In this document: piece by piece, positions 19,616-27,961 of the stretch
Numbering within the stretch: position 1 is the first letter of the stretch
Layout of the letters: every line of letters starts with the position of its first letter
Source of the DNA: Microvirga arvi
GTDB taxonomy: Bacteria > Pseudomonadota > Alphaproteobacteria > Rhizobiales > Beijerinckiaceae
Direction: 5' to 3'
Length of the DNA stretch: 64,000 bases
NCBI RefSeq assembly: GCF_016892765.1
Contig: NZ_JAFEMD010000016.1
Coordinates: forward strand, 1 to 64,000
Notes under the pieces: generated by a model
Databases searched by the model: none
Told to the model about the DNA's origin: nothing
Seen by the model: the letters and a program-made list of their open reading frames with translations, nothing else
Translations under genes and position numbers: made by a program

Positions 19616-20104
19616 ATGGCCGAGCGCCTCGTCCTTCGCATGCGCCGTTCCCTCGTCGAGCCCGTCGCGGAGTCCGCCTGGCCCACCGGGATCCGGCCGA
19701 TCCCCTTCGAGCCGGACCGACACGCACAAAAGGTCCATGCGCTCTTGGTGGAGGCCTATTCACGCGGAGGTGGCTATGTCGAGCCCTTCGCGATCTGGTG
19801 GCCGAGCCTGCGGGACGATTCCGAATACGATCCGGCGTTGGTGTTCATCGCGGCGAACGAGCGGGATGAGATCGTCGGCGTGGCGCAGTGCTGGACCAGC
19901 GCCTTCGTGAAGGATCTCGCCGTCGCTCCAGCCCTGCGCCGGCAGGGCTTGGGCGCAGCCCTGCTGAGCCATGTCTTCCGCATCTTCCGGGATCGCGGAG
20001 CTCCACATATCGAGCTGAAGGTGGAAGCCAGCAATCCGTCTGGGGCATTACGGCTCTACCGCTCGCTCGGGTTCGAGGTGTTTGAGTCTTACGAGGTCTC
20101 CTGA
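19616..20104 (+). CDS. GNAT-family N-acetyltransferase
   Basis: 162 residues. The GNAT motif A is KDLAVAPALRRQGLGAALL and motif B is ASNPSGALRLYRSLGFEVFE. The N-terminal ~35 residues (RMRRSLVEPVAESAWP) may be an extension. The start is two bases after the ccmB stop codon, so it is likely cotranscribed with ccmAB, though nothing known links acetylation to cytochrome c maturation. The substrate is unknown. Confidence 0.87.
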   Translation: MAERLVLRMRRSLVEPVAESAWPTGIRPIPFEPDRHAQKVHALLVEAYSRGGGYVEPFAIWWPSLRDDSEYDPALVFIAANERDEIVGVAQCWTSAFVKDLAVAPALRRQGLGAALLSHVFRIFRDRGAPHIELKVEASNPSGALRLYRSLGFEVFESYEVS

Positions 20105-20126
20105 AATTATCGCTCATCTAACTCTG

Positions 20127-20231
20127 CCCTCATCCTGAGGAACAGCGCAGCTGCGTCTCGAAGGAGGCTCCAGAGAGCACTGGAACCTCCTTCGAGACGG
20201 ATTGCTCATGCAATCCTCCTCAGGATGAGGG
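20127..20231. repeat. Palindromic repeat family C
   Basis: The outer arms CCCTCATCCTGAGGA and TCCTCAGGATGAGGG, and the inner arms CGTCTCGAAGGAGG and CCTCCTTCGAGACG, pair with each other. Between the outer and inner segments on each side sits a small lateral hairpin (CAGCGCAGCTG on the left, GATTGC-TCAT-GCAATC on the right). A second copy is at 35008. Confidence 0.85.
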
Positions 20232-20268
20232 CTAAGGGTGAGTTAGGGACGAAATGAGCTTTTGCGGC

Positions 20269-20970
20269 TCAAGCAGCCTGTGAGCTCGTATTCTGGATCG
20301 ACGTGAACGCCGCTTCGAAACCCTCCACACCCTCGCAGGTGAAGGTCAATACGCGCCCGGCCGCGCGCCGCACCCATTTCTTGTCGATCATTTCGGAAAG
20401 GATCGCGGCGCCGAGCGCGCCGCCGAGATGGCTGTGCCGTTCGCTCCAATCGAGGCAGGCGCGACAGACGGGGCGGCGGCTTTTTCCCAGCGCTGCCAGA
20501 TCGATGCCGAAATCGGCGAAGAAGGCGCGGCCTTTCTCCGTCAAGGCCAGATCCTTCTCCCCATCGATAAGCCCCTGCTGCCGGGCTCCCCTGAGCAGGG
20601 CAACGCCCCGCTCACCGGCGAGATGGTCGTAGCAGACACGGGCGGATCTGAGCGCCGCATCCTTCGGGCCGGTCCGCACCCGGGTGGCGCCGGTGCGCTG
20701 GGCCAACCCCATCAGGGCCTCCAGCACCTGCGCCACATCGGGGCCGGACAATCGAAAATAGCGGTGGCGGCCCTGCTTTTCCGCGACGAGCAGGTTGGCA
20801 GCATCGAGCTTGGCGAGGTGCCCGCTCGCCGTCTGGAGCGTGACGCCCGCGGCTTCGGCGAGCTCGCTCACGGTCAGCGCCCGCCCGTCCATGAGGGTGG
20901 TGAGGATGTTGGCGCGGGCCGGATCGCCGAGAAGCGCGGCCACGGAGGCGATGACGGGACCTTCTTTCAT
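20269..20970 (-). CDS. ArsR-family winged-helix transcriptional regulator
   Basis: 233 residues. Residues ~5-90 are an ArsR-type winged helix (ALTVSELAEAAGVTLQTASGHLAKL is the recognition region, followed by the wing GRHRYFRL). The C-terminal ~130 residues resemble the extension of larger ArsR regulators and contain PVCRACLDWSERHSHLGG, a Cys/His-rich stretch that might bind a metal or sense redox. It is divergent from the NIPSNAP-ABM gene pair across 129 bases containing an inverted repeat, so it probably represses them. Confidence 0.85.
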   Translation of the reverse strand: MKEGPVIASVAALLGDPARANILTTLMDGRALTVSELAEAAGVTLQTASGHLAKLDAANLLVAEKQGRHRYFRLSGPDVAQVLEALMGLAQRTGATRVRTGPKDAALRSARVCYDHLAGERGVALLRGARQQGLIDGEKDLALTEKGRAFFADFGIDLAALGKSRRPVCRACLDWSERHSHLGGALGAAILSEMIDKKWVRRAAGRVLTFTCEGVEGFEAAFTSIQNTSSQAA

Positions 20971-20980
20971 ACTTCGATCA

Positions 20981-21012
20981 TAGCCGAAGCATCGACGTCA
21001 ATCAATCGGCTA
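20981..21012. promoter_or_regulatory. Inverted repeat, candidate ArsR operator
   Basis: TAGCCGA (20981-20987) and TCGGCTA (21006-21012) form a perfect 7-bp inverted repeat with an 18-base spacer, placed 11 bases before the regulator's start and ~88 before the NIPSNAP gene. The spacing is longer than many ArsR operators, so binding is tentative. Confidence 0.4.
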
Positions 21013-21099
21013 AGACCGAACTGTCATGAGCATCCTACCCAAGAATGGATTTGCACTTTTGGGATCCATCCGATGCTCCACTCAACAGGATGCTTATCG

Positions 21100-21429
21100 A
21101 TGATCACCTGCTTCATTCGCTATGAAATCGACCCCTTCAAGGTCGAAGCCTTCACCGAATACGCCCGCAACTGGGGTCAGGCGATTCCCCGCTGCGGCGC
21201 GGATCTGATCGGCTATTATGCTCCCCACGAGGGCTCCAGCACGGTGGCTTACGGCGTGTACAACATCCAGAATCTTGCCGAGTACGAGGCTTATCGCGAG
21301 CGTTTGCGCAACGACCCGCAAGGCCGCGCCAATTACGAATTCGCCAAGCGGGAGCAGTTCATTCGCCGGGAGGACCGCATCTTCCTGCGCCTCGCCTCTG
21401 CCCCTCATGCGGAGCTGATTAAGCCATGA
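21100..21429 (+). CDS. NIPSNAP-family protein
   Basis: 109 residues forming one dimeric alpha/beta-barrel domain. The pattern YEIDPFKVEAFTEYARNWGQAIPRCGADLIGYYAPHEGSS is typical of NIPSNAP proteins. The family's biochemical role in bacteria is poorly defined. Its 3' end overlaps the next gene (ATGA), another alpha/beta-barrel protein, and both lie divergent to an ArsR regulator. Small enzymatic or quinone/aldehyde-binding roles are possible; none can be assigned. Confidence 0.85.
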   Translation: MITCFIRYEIDPFKVEAFTEYARNWGQAIPRCGADLIGYYAPHEGSSTVAYGVYNIQNLAEYEAYRERLRNDPQGRANYEFAKREQFIRREDRIFLRLASAPHAELIKP

Positions 21430-21791
21430 TCGCGGTGATCTTCGAAGTCTGGCCGGATGGGGATGGGGGCAAGCGGGATTATCTCGGCCTCGCCGCGGCT
21501 TTGCGCTCCGACCTCATGACGATGGACGGCTTCATCTCCGTCGAGCGCTTCCAGAGCCTGACCGAGCCTGGCAAGCTTCTGTCGCTGTCGTTCTGGCGCG
21601 ACGAGGAGGCGGTGCGGGCCTGGCGCAACCTGCCCTCCCATCGCACCACCCAAGGGGCGGGCCGCGCCGGCGTTTTCCGCGATTACCGCCTCAGGGTCGC
21701 AAGCGTGATCCGGGATTACGGTCTCAACGAGCGCGACGAGGCTCCCGCCGACAGCCGCGCGGCGCACGAGGGCGTCACGGCCTCAAGCTGA
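21426..21791 (+). CDS. Antibiotic biosynthesis monooxygenase (ABM) domain protein
   Basis: 121 residues with the ABM fold sequence MIAVIFEVWPDGDGGKRDYL ... MDGFISVERFQSL ... KLLSLSFWRDEEAVRAWRNL, related to YgiN/HmoA-like dimeric barrels. It overlaps the NIPSNAP gene by four bases (ATGA), so the two are translationally coupled. The 3' end overlaps the convergent M23 peptidase gene by 17 bases. Substrate unknown. Confidence 0.87.
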   Translation: MIAVIFEVWPDGDGGKRDYLGLAAALRSDLMTMDGFISVERFQSLTEPGKLLSLSFWRDEEAVRAWRNLPSHRTTQGAGRAGVFRDYRLRVASVIRDYGLNERDEAPADSRAAHEGVTASS

Positions 21792-22764
21792 TGCCGAAGG
21801 CCTGCTCGATGGCGGGCTTGCCGCTCCGCTCGACCCGGTAGATCGCCCGATAGAGGCCGGGGCGGAAGCCTCCTTCAGGCTGCTTGATCCCGGAAAACGC
21901 CATCCATTGCGCCTTGTCGCGGTCGAGCGGTGAGGCCTTGTTCTGAGCCACCGGCTTGCCATCGGGGTCGAACAGGGTGAGCGTCTGCACGTCGCCGCCT
22001 TTGAGGCCGATGGCGCGCACGAAGGCCACCAGGGCAGGGGACCGGGTCGTCGGTATCTCCTGCTCGGCTGCGCCCGATTCGATGGCCTCCATCGTCACGG
22101 GACCGCTCGCGAAACCCTTGTTGAGCACGCTGCCCCCCTGATAGGCGAGCGCCCGCTGGAGGGAGGCCTCCCAGAGGGACTTGCCGCCGCCGCAGGATTT
22201 TTCCGGCGCGCCGTAAGCGAAGGGATCGATCGGCTTGCCGTCCTTGCGCAGGGTGAAGTGCAGGTGCGGGAACTCGGTCATGCCCGAAAGACCGATCCGC
22301 CCGATCCGGTCGCCGGCCTTCAGGGTATCGCCCGACTTCACGGCGAGGCTTCCCTTCGCCATGTGGCAGTACTGCGCCTCCCAGCCGTTGCCGTGATCGA
22401 CGACGGCGCCGTTGCCGCATTCGGTGTTGGCGACGCTCTGCCGGCCGCGCCCGGTGAGGGCGATGTCCTCCACCCCGTCGCGGGTGCGCAGCACCGTCCC
22501 GTCGGCAGCCGCCACCACGTCGACGCCCGCCTTCTGGGCCGCCATGGTCGGCACCCGGATGTCGGTGCCGTCGTGGCCCTCATAGGTCAGCGTGCCGCAC
22601 TGGTAGTCGCTCGCAGCCGGCGAGGGATCGCGGTCGACGTAATGCTGGATGAAGCAGCCGCGCCCGATCTCGCAGGCGACCGGCAGGCGCAAGGTGATGT
22701 CCTGCGCCGAAGCCGGAAGCGCGAGGAAGATGAGGCCGAAAAGGCTGGACAATCCGAGGCGCAT
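21775..22764 (-). CDS. Secreted M23-family (LytM-like) peptidase
   Basis: 329 residues with a signal peptide (residues 1-20, ending PASAQ). The M23 zinc ligands are in GHDGTDI (HxxxD) and in the HLHF motif; the intervening His in QYCHMAKGS is also present. These enzymes cleave peptide cross-links of peptidoglycan in the periplasm, though they may lack activity and serve as division activators. A C-terminal ~110-residue extension has a beta-rich pattern (VQTLTLFDPDGKPVAQNKAS). Both halves of the zinc site are intact, so activity is plausible. Confidence 0.9.
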   Translation of the reverse strand: MRLGLSSLFGLIFLALPASAQDITLRLPVACEIGRGCFIQHYVDRDPSPAASDYQCGTLTYEGHDGTDIRVPTMAAQKAGVDVVAAADGTVLRTRDGVEDIALTGRGRQSVANTECGNGAVVDHGNGWEAQYCHMAKGSLAVKSGDTLKAGDRIGRIGLSGMTEFPHLHFTLRKDGKPIDPFAYGAPEKSCGGGKSLWEASLQRALAYQGGSVLNKGFASGPVTMEAIESGAAEQEIPTTRSPALVAFVRAIGLKGGDVQTLTLFDPDGKPVAQNKASPLDRDKAQWMAFSGIKQPEGGFRPGLYRAIYRVERSGKPAIEQAFGISLRP

Positions 22765-22830
22765 GATCGCTCCGCAACAGAGATGCGTGGACTATAGGCT
22801 CTCCGGGGTGGCGAATGAAGGGCAAGCGCT

Positions 22831-23064
22831 TCCTCCCTTCCCGCAAGGGGGAGGGATCGAGGGTGGGGGTCGCAAAGTCAGAACGCTGTGCTTGATGAGG
22901 ACAGGCCATGCTTGCTACCCCGTCATCACCGGCCTTGTGCCGGTGATCCCGATTGTCTTGAGCGTCGCATTCTTCCGATCGGGATGGCCGGGACAGGCCC
23001 GGCCATGACGGAGAGATCTCACCCGGTCGCTCCACCCCTGCCCCTCCACGCAAGGGGGAGGGGA
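22831..23064. repeat. Nested palindromic repeat (family B enclosing family F)
   Basis: The outer arms are CCTCCCTTCCCGCAAGGGGG (22831) and CCCCTCCACGCAAGGGGGAG (~23041-23060). Inside lies a complete family F element, 22922-23009: GTCAT-hairpin-GATCCCGAT ... ATCGGGAT-hairpin-ATGAC, with lateral hairpins CACCGGCC/TTGTGCCGGTG and GGCCGGGA/CAGGCCCGGCC. It fills most of the 430-base gap between the M23 gene and ccmC. Confidence 0.83.
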
Positions 23065-23195
23065 GTGCTACGCACATTTCCGGAATGCCCAATCACGTCC
23101 GGAACGCTTACAAGCCATATCCCTGGCAAAAACGTTATTCGGCTTGCGGCGATCTCCACGTTGCAGGCACACTCCAAGACCGCTACATCGATCGC

Positions 23196-23936
23196 ATGAT
23201 CCGAGAGCTTGCCAATCCGACCCGCTTCATGAGCCTCAGCGGCACGCTTCTGCCGTGGGTGGGGGGACTGGCTGCGATCCTGATGGCCGTCGGACTCTAC
23301 ATGGTCTGGTTCGCCGCGCCCGCCGATTACCAGCAGGGCGAGACGGTCAAGATCATGTATCTCCACGTGCCGGCGGCCTGGCTGTCCCTGTTCTTCTACA
23401 TGACCATGGCTGCTTCAGCACTCGGCACCCTGGTCTGGCGCCATCCGCTGGCGGACGTGTCGCAGAAGGCAGCCGCTCCCATCGGTGCGGCCTTCACGCT
23501 GATCTGCCTCGTCACTGGCTCGCTCTGGGGCAAGCCCATGTGGGGCACGTACTGGCAATGGGATGCCAGACTCACCTCCATGCTGGTGATGCTGCTGATC
23601 TATCTCGGCATCCTCGCGCTCTGGCGCGCCATCGAAGAGCCGAACCGCGCCGCGCGTGCCGTGTCGATCCTCACCCTCGTGGGCGCGGTGAACGTGCCGA
23701 TCGTGAAGTTTTCGGTCGACTGGTGGAATACCCTGCACCAGCCGGCCTCCGTCTTCCGCATCGACGGGCCGACGATTCATCCCTCCATGCTCGTGCCGCT
23801 GCTGATCATGGCGGTCGCCTTCACCCTGATGGGCGTAGCACTCCATCTTGCCGGCATGCGCACCGAGATCCTGCGCCGGCGCGTGCGCACGCTCACCATC
23901 CTTGAGGCCGAGCGTCTCGACGCACAGGCTGCCTGA
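23196..23936 (+). CDS. ccmC: Heme exporter subunit CcmC
   Basis: 246 residues with six membrane helices. The periplasmic tryptophan-rich heme-handling motif is WGKPMWGTYWQWDARLTSML, flanked by the two axial-His regions YLHVPAAW and NTLHQPAS. CcmC attaches heme to CcmE. The ATG at 23196 (MIRELANPTRFMSL) matches the family start. It is followed five bases later by ccmD and then ccmG. Confidence 0.96.
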   Translation: MIRELANPTRFMSLSGTLLPWVGGLAAILMAVGLYMVWFAAPADYQQGETVKIMYLHVPAAWLSLFFYMTMAASALGTLVWRHPLADVSQKAAAPIGAAFTLICLVTGSLWGKPMWGTYWQWDARLTSMLVMLLIYLGILALWRAIEEPNRAARAVSILTLVGAVNVPIVKFSVDWWNTLHQPASVFRIDGPTIHPSMLVPLLIMAVAFTLMGVALHLAGMRTEILRRRVRTLTILEAERLDAQAA

Positions 23937-23941
23937 AACCG

Positions 23942-24097
23942 ATGTCGCACGGCTTCTTCATCGCCTTTTCCTACATCGTGACCGCCTTGGTGATCGCGGG
24001 CCTGATCCTGCGCGCCGTGGTCGATCACCGGATCCAGCGGCGCGCGCTCGCCGATCTCGAATCCCGCGGCATCGGCCGGAGGTCCCGCCGTGGCTGA
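23942..24097 (+). CDS. ccmD: Heme exporter small subunit CcmD
   Basis: A 51-residue protein starting MSHGFFIAFSYIVTALVIAG, with a single membrane helix (residues ~6-26) and a basic cytoplasmic tail (DHRIQRRALADLESRG). Size, topology and position between ccmC and ccmG identify CcmD, which stabilises CcmC-CcmE and is needed for heme-CcmE release. The start is six bases after the ccmC stop; its 3' end overlaps ccmG by eight bases. Confidence 0.9.
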   Translation: MSHGFFIAFSYIVTALVIAGLILRAVVDHRIQRRALADLESRGIGRRSRRG

Positions 24098-24668
24098 GGC
24101 AACTGAGCGTCCCCGTTCCCGCCTGATCTTCGTCCTGCCAGGGCTGGTCTTTCTCGGTCTCGTGGTGCTGTTCGGCATGCAGCTGATCTCAGGCCGCAAC
24201 CCGGCCGAGGTGCCCTCGGTGCTCATCAACAAGCCTGTTCCCGTCTTCAGCCTCGCGCCGCTTGAGGGTCTCACAGCCGCCGGCAAGCCGGTGCCCGGCT
24301 TCTCCAACGAGGACCTGAAGGGCCGCGTCACGGTGGTGAATGTGTGGGGGTCCTGGTGCGGCCCCTGCCGCCAGGAGCACCCGCTCCTCGTCGACCTCGC
24401 CAAGGACCAGTCGATCCGCGTGGTCGGCATCAATCAGCGCGACAACCCGGACAACGCCCGCCGCTTCCTCGGGGCGCTGGGCAACCCCTATGCCGCCGTC
24501 GGCGTCGATCCCAACGGCCGCGCCTCAATCGACTGGGGCGTCTACGGCGTGCCGGAAACCTTCATCGTCGGCCCCGACGGCACCATCCGCCACAAGCATA
24601 TCGGCCCGCTGACGCCGGAGAATTTTGGGGCGTTCAAGGAGAAGCTGCGCCAAATCCCGCGCGCTTGA
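24090..24668 (+). CDS. ccmG: Thiol:disulfide interchange protein CcmG/DsbE
   Basis: 192 residues with one N-terminal membrane anchor (~10-32) and a periplasmic thioredoxin domain. The active site is [13 protein letters not shown], with the family cis-Pro in [10 protein letters not shown]. It reduces the CXXCH cysteines of apocytochrome c or the CcmH partner. The start is a GTG overlapping the end of ccmD. Its last 35 bases overlap the convergent YaiI/DUF188 gene. Confidence 0.95.
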   Translation: MAEATERPRSRLIFVLPGLVFLGLVVLFGMQLISGRNPAEVPSVLINKPVPVFSLAPLEGLTAAGKPVPGFSNEDLKGRVTVVNVWGSWCGPCRQEHPLLVDLAKDQSIRVVGINQRDNPDNARRFLGALGNPYAAVGVDPNGRASIDWGVYGVPETFIVGPDGTIRHKHIGPLTPENFGAFKEKLRQIPRA

Positions 24669-25122
24669 GCCGGTTGATCGCGACATCCAGCGCCGAAAGG
24701 AAGGCCGAACGGTCCTTGGCCGAAAACGGCTTCGGGCCGCCGGTCACATCGCCCATGGCGCGCAGGTCCTCCATGAGATTGCGGGTCGCAAGCGCCATGC
24801 CGATGGAGGCCTGCGTGAATGGCTTTCCCGTGGGGCCGATCACGTCGGCACCGGCCGTGACGCAGCGGTGAGCCAGCGGAATGTCGGCGGTAATCACGAT
24901 GGCGCCGCGCCGGGCGCGTTCGGCGATCCAATCATCGGCCGCATCGAACCCTGCGTTCACCACCACGCGCTCGATCAATGGGCTCTGCGGCACCTGAAGG
25001 AAGGCATTCGACACCACGAAGACCTTCACCCGGTGGCGTTCGGCCACCCGATAGATCTCCGGCTTCACCGGGCAGGCATCCGCATCCACATAGATGGTGA
25101 TCGCTTGGCTGGTCTCGCTCAT
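24634..25122 (-). CDS. YaiI/YqxD family protein (DUF188, PIN-like fold)
   Basis: 162 residues. Family hallmarks are [20 protein letters not shown] at the N-terminus, [21 protein letters not shown] in the middle and a conserved [17 protein letters not shown] segment. The aspartates ([14 protein letters not shown]) suggest a PIN-like metal site and possible nuclease activity, but no function is established. The 3' end overlaps ccmG by 35 bases tail to tail. Confidence 0.9.
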   Translation of the reverse strand: MSETSQAITIYVDADACPVKPEIYRVAERHRVKVFVVSNAFLQVPQSPLIERVVVNAGFDAADDWIAERARRGAIVITADIPLAHRCVTAGADVIGPTGKPFTQASIGMALATRNLMEDLRAMGDVTGGPKPFSAKDRSAFLSALDVAINRLKRAGFGAASP

Positions 25123-25260
25123 GGACCATATATTCCTGTGAGATGCGGCGATGCTGCCAAGGTTAAACGGCTCTTCATGCTGGCGTAACGGATCGGTAAT
25201 AGGCGCTGGGGCAGTCCAGTGACATAACGCATCAACCCCTTGGGAAGCAAAAGGAAGCCC

Positions 25261-26607
25261 GTGACCCCTCGATCCCGCATCCGCGCCGCCGTGGGCTTCG
25301 TCAATGCCTTGAGGACGACACCCGCCCTGAGCGACGCCACCCATCGGCTGATTCGCGAGGCGGATACCAGCGCCCTGCAGCGGGCGGGGATGGCCCGCAT
25401 GGTCACGGCAGGGCTTCTGCTGCTGGCCGTCGTCGTCACCACGGCTGGGATCGAGCTCGACAACCCCGTAGCGCGCAAGCAGATCCGGGCCGCGGAGCTC
25501 ACCCTCGTCCTGTTCGGGGCGCTGGGATGGGTCGGCGCCTGGCTTGCCTCGAAACGCGTCGGCATCGAGAGGCTGCCGGTTGTCACGGCCATCCTCGATG
25601 CCTTGCTCGTCCTCGGCAATCTCGCCTACAGCCATTGGGGCCTCGGCATTCCCGGCAGTCTCTTCGCCGCCTTTCCCGTCGCCTGGGTGGTTCCGATCAC
25701 CATGGCGGCGGCGGCGATTCACTACCAGCCCCGCCTTCAAGCCTTCGTGGCCGCCATCTACGTGGCCGGCCTGTCGCTTCTCACCTTCGGCAGCGGTTTC
25801 CTGACCGCTGCGGAGCGCCAGGAGGATCTCGCCGCCCTCCAGGGACTGTTCTCGACGCAGGCGAACGCGGTTCGCATCGTCATGGTCTTCGCCGCCGCCC
25901 TGATCCTGATCCTCGTGGCGCGCCAGGGGCGGCTGATGCTGGAGCGAGCCGTGCGGGAGACCACGCTGCGCGCCAACCTCACCCGCTACCTGCCGCGCGA
26001 GCTCGCGCCCATCCTCACGGACCAGGCCTTTGCGTCCCTACGCCAGGGACGGCGCATTCCGGTGACGGTGATGTTCGTGGACATCCGCGCCTCGACCACG
26101 TTCGGCGAGACCATGGAGCCGGCGCAGCTCGCCATCTTCATCACCTCCTTCCGCCGACGGGTGCTGCGGGCGGCCTCCCGGCACGGCGGCGTCATCGACA
26201 AGTTCACCGGCGACGGGGCGCTCATCCTGTTCGGGGTGCCGGGTGCTCAGGAGGGCGATGCCAGGCGCGCGCTCGCCTGCGGCCGCACCCTGCTCACCCT
26301 CATCGAGCGCTGGAACGTCAAGCGCGGCTTCAACCCGCCGGTGCGGCTCGGCATCGGCATCCATACGGGCGACGTGTTCTGCGGCGTGGTGGGCGACGAG
26401 AGCCGCCTCGAATTCACCGTCGTCGGCGAGACCGTCAATATCGGATCCCGCATCGAGCAGGCGACGAAGGCCGTGGATTGCGAGCTCCTGGCCTCGCAGG
26501 AAACGGTTGTGGCGGCGGGCGAGGAGGATCTCTGGACGGAGGTCGAATGCGATCCGCTGCCGGGGGTCACGCGCAGGATGGTGCTGATGAGGCCAAAGCT
26601 GCTTTGA
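25261..26607 (+). CDS. Membrane-anchored class III adenylate/guanylate cyclase
   Basis: 448 residues. The N-terminal ~230 residues have about six hydrophobic segments. The C-terminal catalytic domain (residues ~260-440) has the first metal Asp in [16 protein letters not shown], the second in [13 protein letters not shown], and the transition-state region [15 protein letters not shown] (Asn/Arg present), so it appears active. The Lys in DKFTGDG suits an ATP substrate. It would make cyclic nucleotide in response to a membrane signal. The GTG at 25261 follows GGAAG; an upstream TTG at 25240 is less likely. No partner effector is adjacent. Confidence 0.9.
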   Translation: MTPRSRIRAAVGFVNALRTTPALSDATHRLIREADTSALQRAGMARMVTAGLLLLAVVVTTAGIELDNPVARKQIRAAELTLVLFGALGWVGAWLASKRVGIERLPVVTAILDALLVLGNLAYSHWGLGIPGSLFAAFPVAWVVPITMAAAAIHYQPRLQAFVAAIYVAGLSLLTFGSGFLTAAERQEDLAALQGLFSTQANAVRIVMVFAAALILILVARQGRLMLERAVRETTLRANLTRYLPRELAPILTDQAFASLRQGRRIPVTVMFVDIRASTTFGETMEPAQLAIFITSFRRRVLRAASRHGGVIDKFTGDGALILFGVPGAQEGDARRALACGRTLLTLIERWNVKRGFNPPVRLGIGIHTGDVFCGVVGDESRLEFTVVGETVNIGSRIEQATKAVDCELLASQETVVAAGEEDLWTEVECDPLPGVTRRMVLMRPKLL

Positions 26608-26641
26608 TCACCTGTTAGCGGAGCGTAATGTATTTACAAAT

Positions 26642-26653
26642 CATCACGTGATG
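26642..26653. promoter_or_regulatory. 12-bp perfect palindrome upstream of AT-rich orphan gene
   Basis: CATCACGTGATG is a perfect palindrome 41 bases before the next gene, in the short intergenic region. It could be a dimeric regulator site; no family is implied. Confidence 0.3.
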
Positions 26654-26693
26654 GGCAATTTGACGGACCTACAGTAGAACAAAGCGATCTCAA

Positions 26694-27218
26694 ATGAAGT
26701 CCGATCAAGAGCGACAAGAATCGACAGATAAAAGCCTTGTTCGAAAGTACAAACAAGACGCTTTCTCGACCACACTCATTTCTCTTTTCCTGATATTGTT
26801 CAGCGTTGTATGCTGTTATCTCGTCTGGGACGAATTCTTCGGGACGCCTCCAGATCCACGGAAATTATCCAGAGCTTCGGCGAAACTTCTAGCCTCAGCT
26901 CCGATGGAGTTTCGCATACTCTTCTTCGCTGCTATGGGCTCGATCTTTGCTGCGATGGGTGTCCGTTTCATCCGGAAATTATTCGCCAACCCAAGCGTTA
27001 TTTCCATCAGCCCTGCTGGTATTGAATACGAGAAAAGCTCCGGACGAAAGAAGTCCATCTCATGGGCTGAGATGAAGGACGTCACTTTTCATAGGGGCAC
27101 AGCCCAAATCCGCGGCCAGGCTGCTTCGATCAATATTTCGCTCTTCATTCATGGGATAGGCCGACAAGAAATCCTGCGCGGCATCGAGCAACACCGCCCT
27201 GATCTCATAGAGAAATAA
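26694..27218 (+). CDS. Hypothetical membrane protein, low GC
   Basis: 174 residues, not recognised. Two hydrophobic segments (~26-46 and ~78-100) are followed by a soluble part, SISPAGIEYEKSSGRKKSISWAEMKDVTF, that looks like a PH-like beta module of the kind found after two membrane helices in small bacterial membrane proteins. Base composition is visibly less GC-rich than its neighbours and codon choice is more AT-ending, suggesting recent acquisition. The reading frame is long and uninterrupted and the domain layout is sensible, so it is probably real. Confidence 0.7.
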   Translation: MKSDQERQESTDKSLVRKYKQDAFSTTLISLFLILFSVVCCYLVWDEFFGTPPDPRKLSRASAKLLASAPMEFRILFFAAMGSIFAAMGVRFIRKLFANPSVISISPAGIEYEKSSGRKKSISWAEMKDVTFHRGTAQIRGQAASINISLFIHGIGRQEILRGIEQHRPDLIEK

Positions 27219-27229
27219 TATCTCTAAGC

Positions 27230-27835
27230 TCAGGTCCCAGCCGCGTCTTCCGCCTTCTTGGTCTCGTGCTTCAGCAGCAGCGGCGTCTGGGCGAGGGCGA
27301 AGGCGATGGTCAGCGGCATGATGCCGAAGACCTTGAAGCTGACCCAGAAATCCGTGGTCTGCGTGCGCCAGACGATCTCGTTGATCGCCGCCAGCGCGAA
27401 GAAGAACAGGGCCCAGCGCAGGGTCAGCTTGCGCCAGCCCTCATCGGTGAGCTCGAACATGCTGTCGAGGACGATCTGGAGCAGGGGCTTGCGGAAATAG
27501 AGGCCACCCAGCAGCACGAGCCCGAACAAGGTGTTCACGATGGTGGGCTTGAGCTTGATGAAGGTCTCGTCCTGGAGAAAGAGGGTGAGCCCGCCGAAGA
27601 CCACCACCACGATGCCCGACACCACCGGCATGATCGGCAGCTTGCGGATGAGCCCGTAGCTGATGCCGAGCGCGATCACGGTCGCCACGATGAAGATTCC
27701 CGTGGCGGCGAAGATGCGCTGGTTTTCCGCGAAGCCGAAACGGTCGCCATAGGCATTGCCGAGAAAGAACAGGGCGAGCGGCCCGAGTTCGAGGGCGAGC
27801 TTGAGCAGGGGAGGGAGGCGTTTTTCGTCGGTCAT
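27230..27835 (-). CDS. yciB: Inner membrane septation protein A (YciB/IspZ)
   Basis: 201 residues with six membrane helices and the YciB signatures [36 protein letters not shown] and [35 protein letters not shown]. YciB is involved in envelope and septum maintenance in the inner membrane. It is upstream-adjacent to ftsY in many Rhizobiales; here the genes are separated by a family D repeat. Product naming follows the family; the molecular activity is unknown. Confidence 0.93.
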   Translation of the reverse strand: MTDEKRLPPLLKLALELGPLALFFLGNAYGDRFGFAENQRIFAATGIFIVATVIALGISYGLIRKLPIMPVVSGIVVVVFGGLTLFLQDETFIKLKPTIVNTLFGLVLLGGLYFRKPLLQIVLDSMFELTDEGWRKLTLRWALFFFALAAINEIVWRTQTTDFWVSFKVFGIMPLTIAFALAQTPLLLKHETKKAEDAAGT

Positions 27836-27845
27836 GAGGTTGCTT

Positions 27846-27961
27846 CTAGCGCATCGTGCGGAAAAGTGGACCCGGTTTTCCGCTCAAACGATGCGCCAGC
27901 TAAGGAGGTGAGCATCGGATCGATCCTAAAAGTGCATTCCACTTTTAGGTCCGATGCTCAA
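27846..27961. repeat. Palindromic repeat family D, overlapping ftsY 3' end
   Basis: Two halves. The first runs GCGCATCGTGCGGAAAAG ... TTTTCCGC ... CGATGCGC. The second runs GAGCATCGGA ... CTAAAAGTG-CATT-CCACTTTTAG ... TCCGATGCTC. The right edge supplies the last codons and stop codon of ftsY. Confidence 0.85.

Noticed and set aside
20127-20231. Rho-independent terminator for the GNAT gene
   Set aside because: The structure is a copy of dispersed family C and lacks a U-tract; termination may be a side effect but is not supported.
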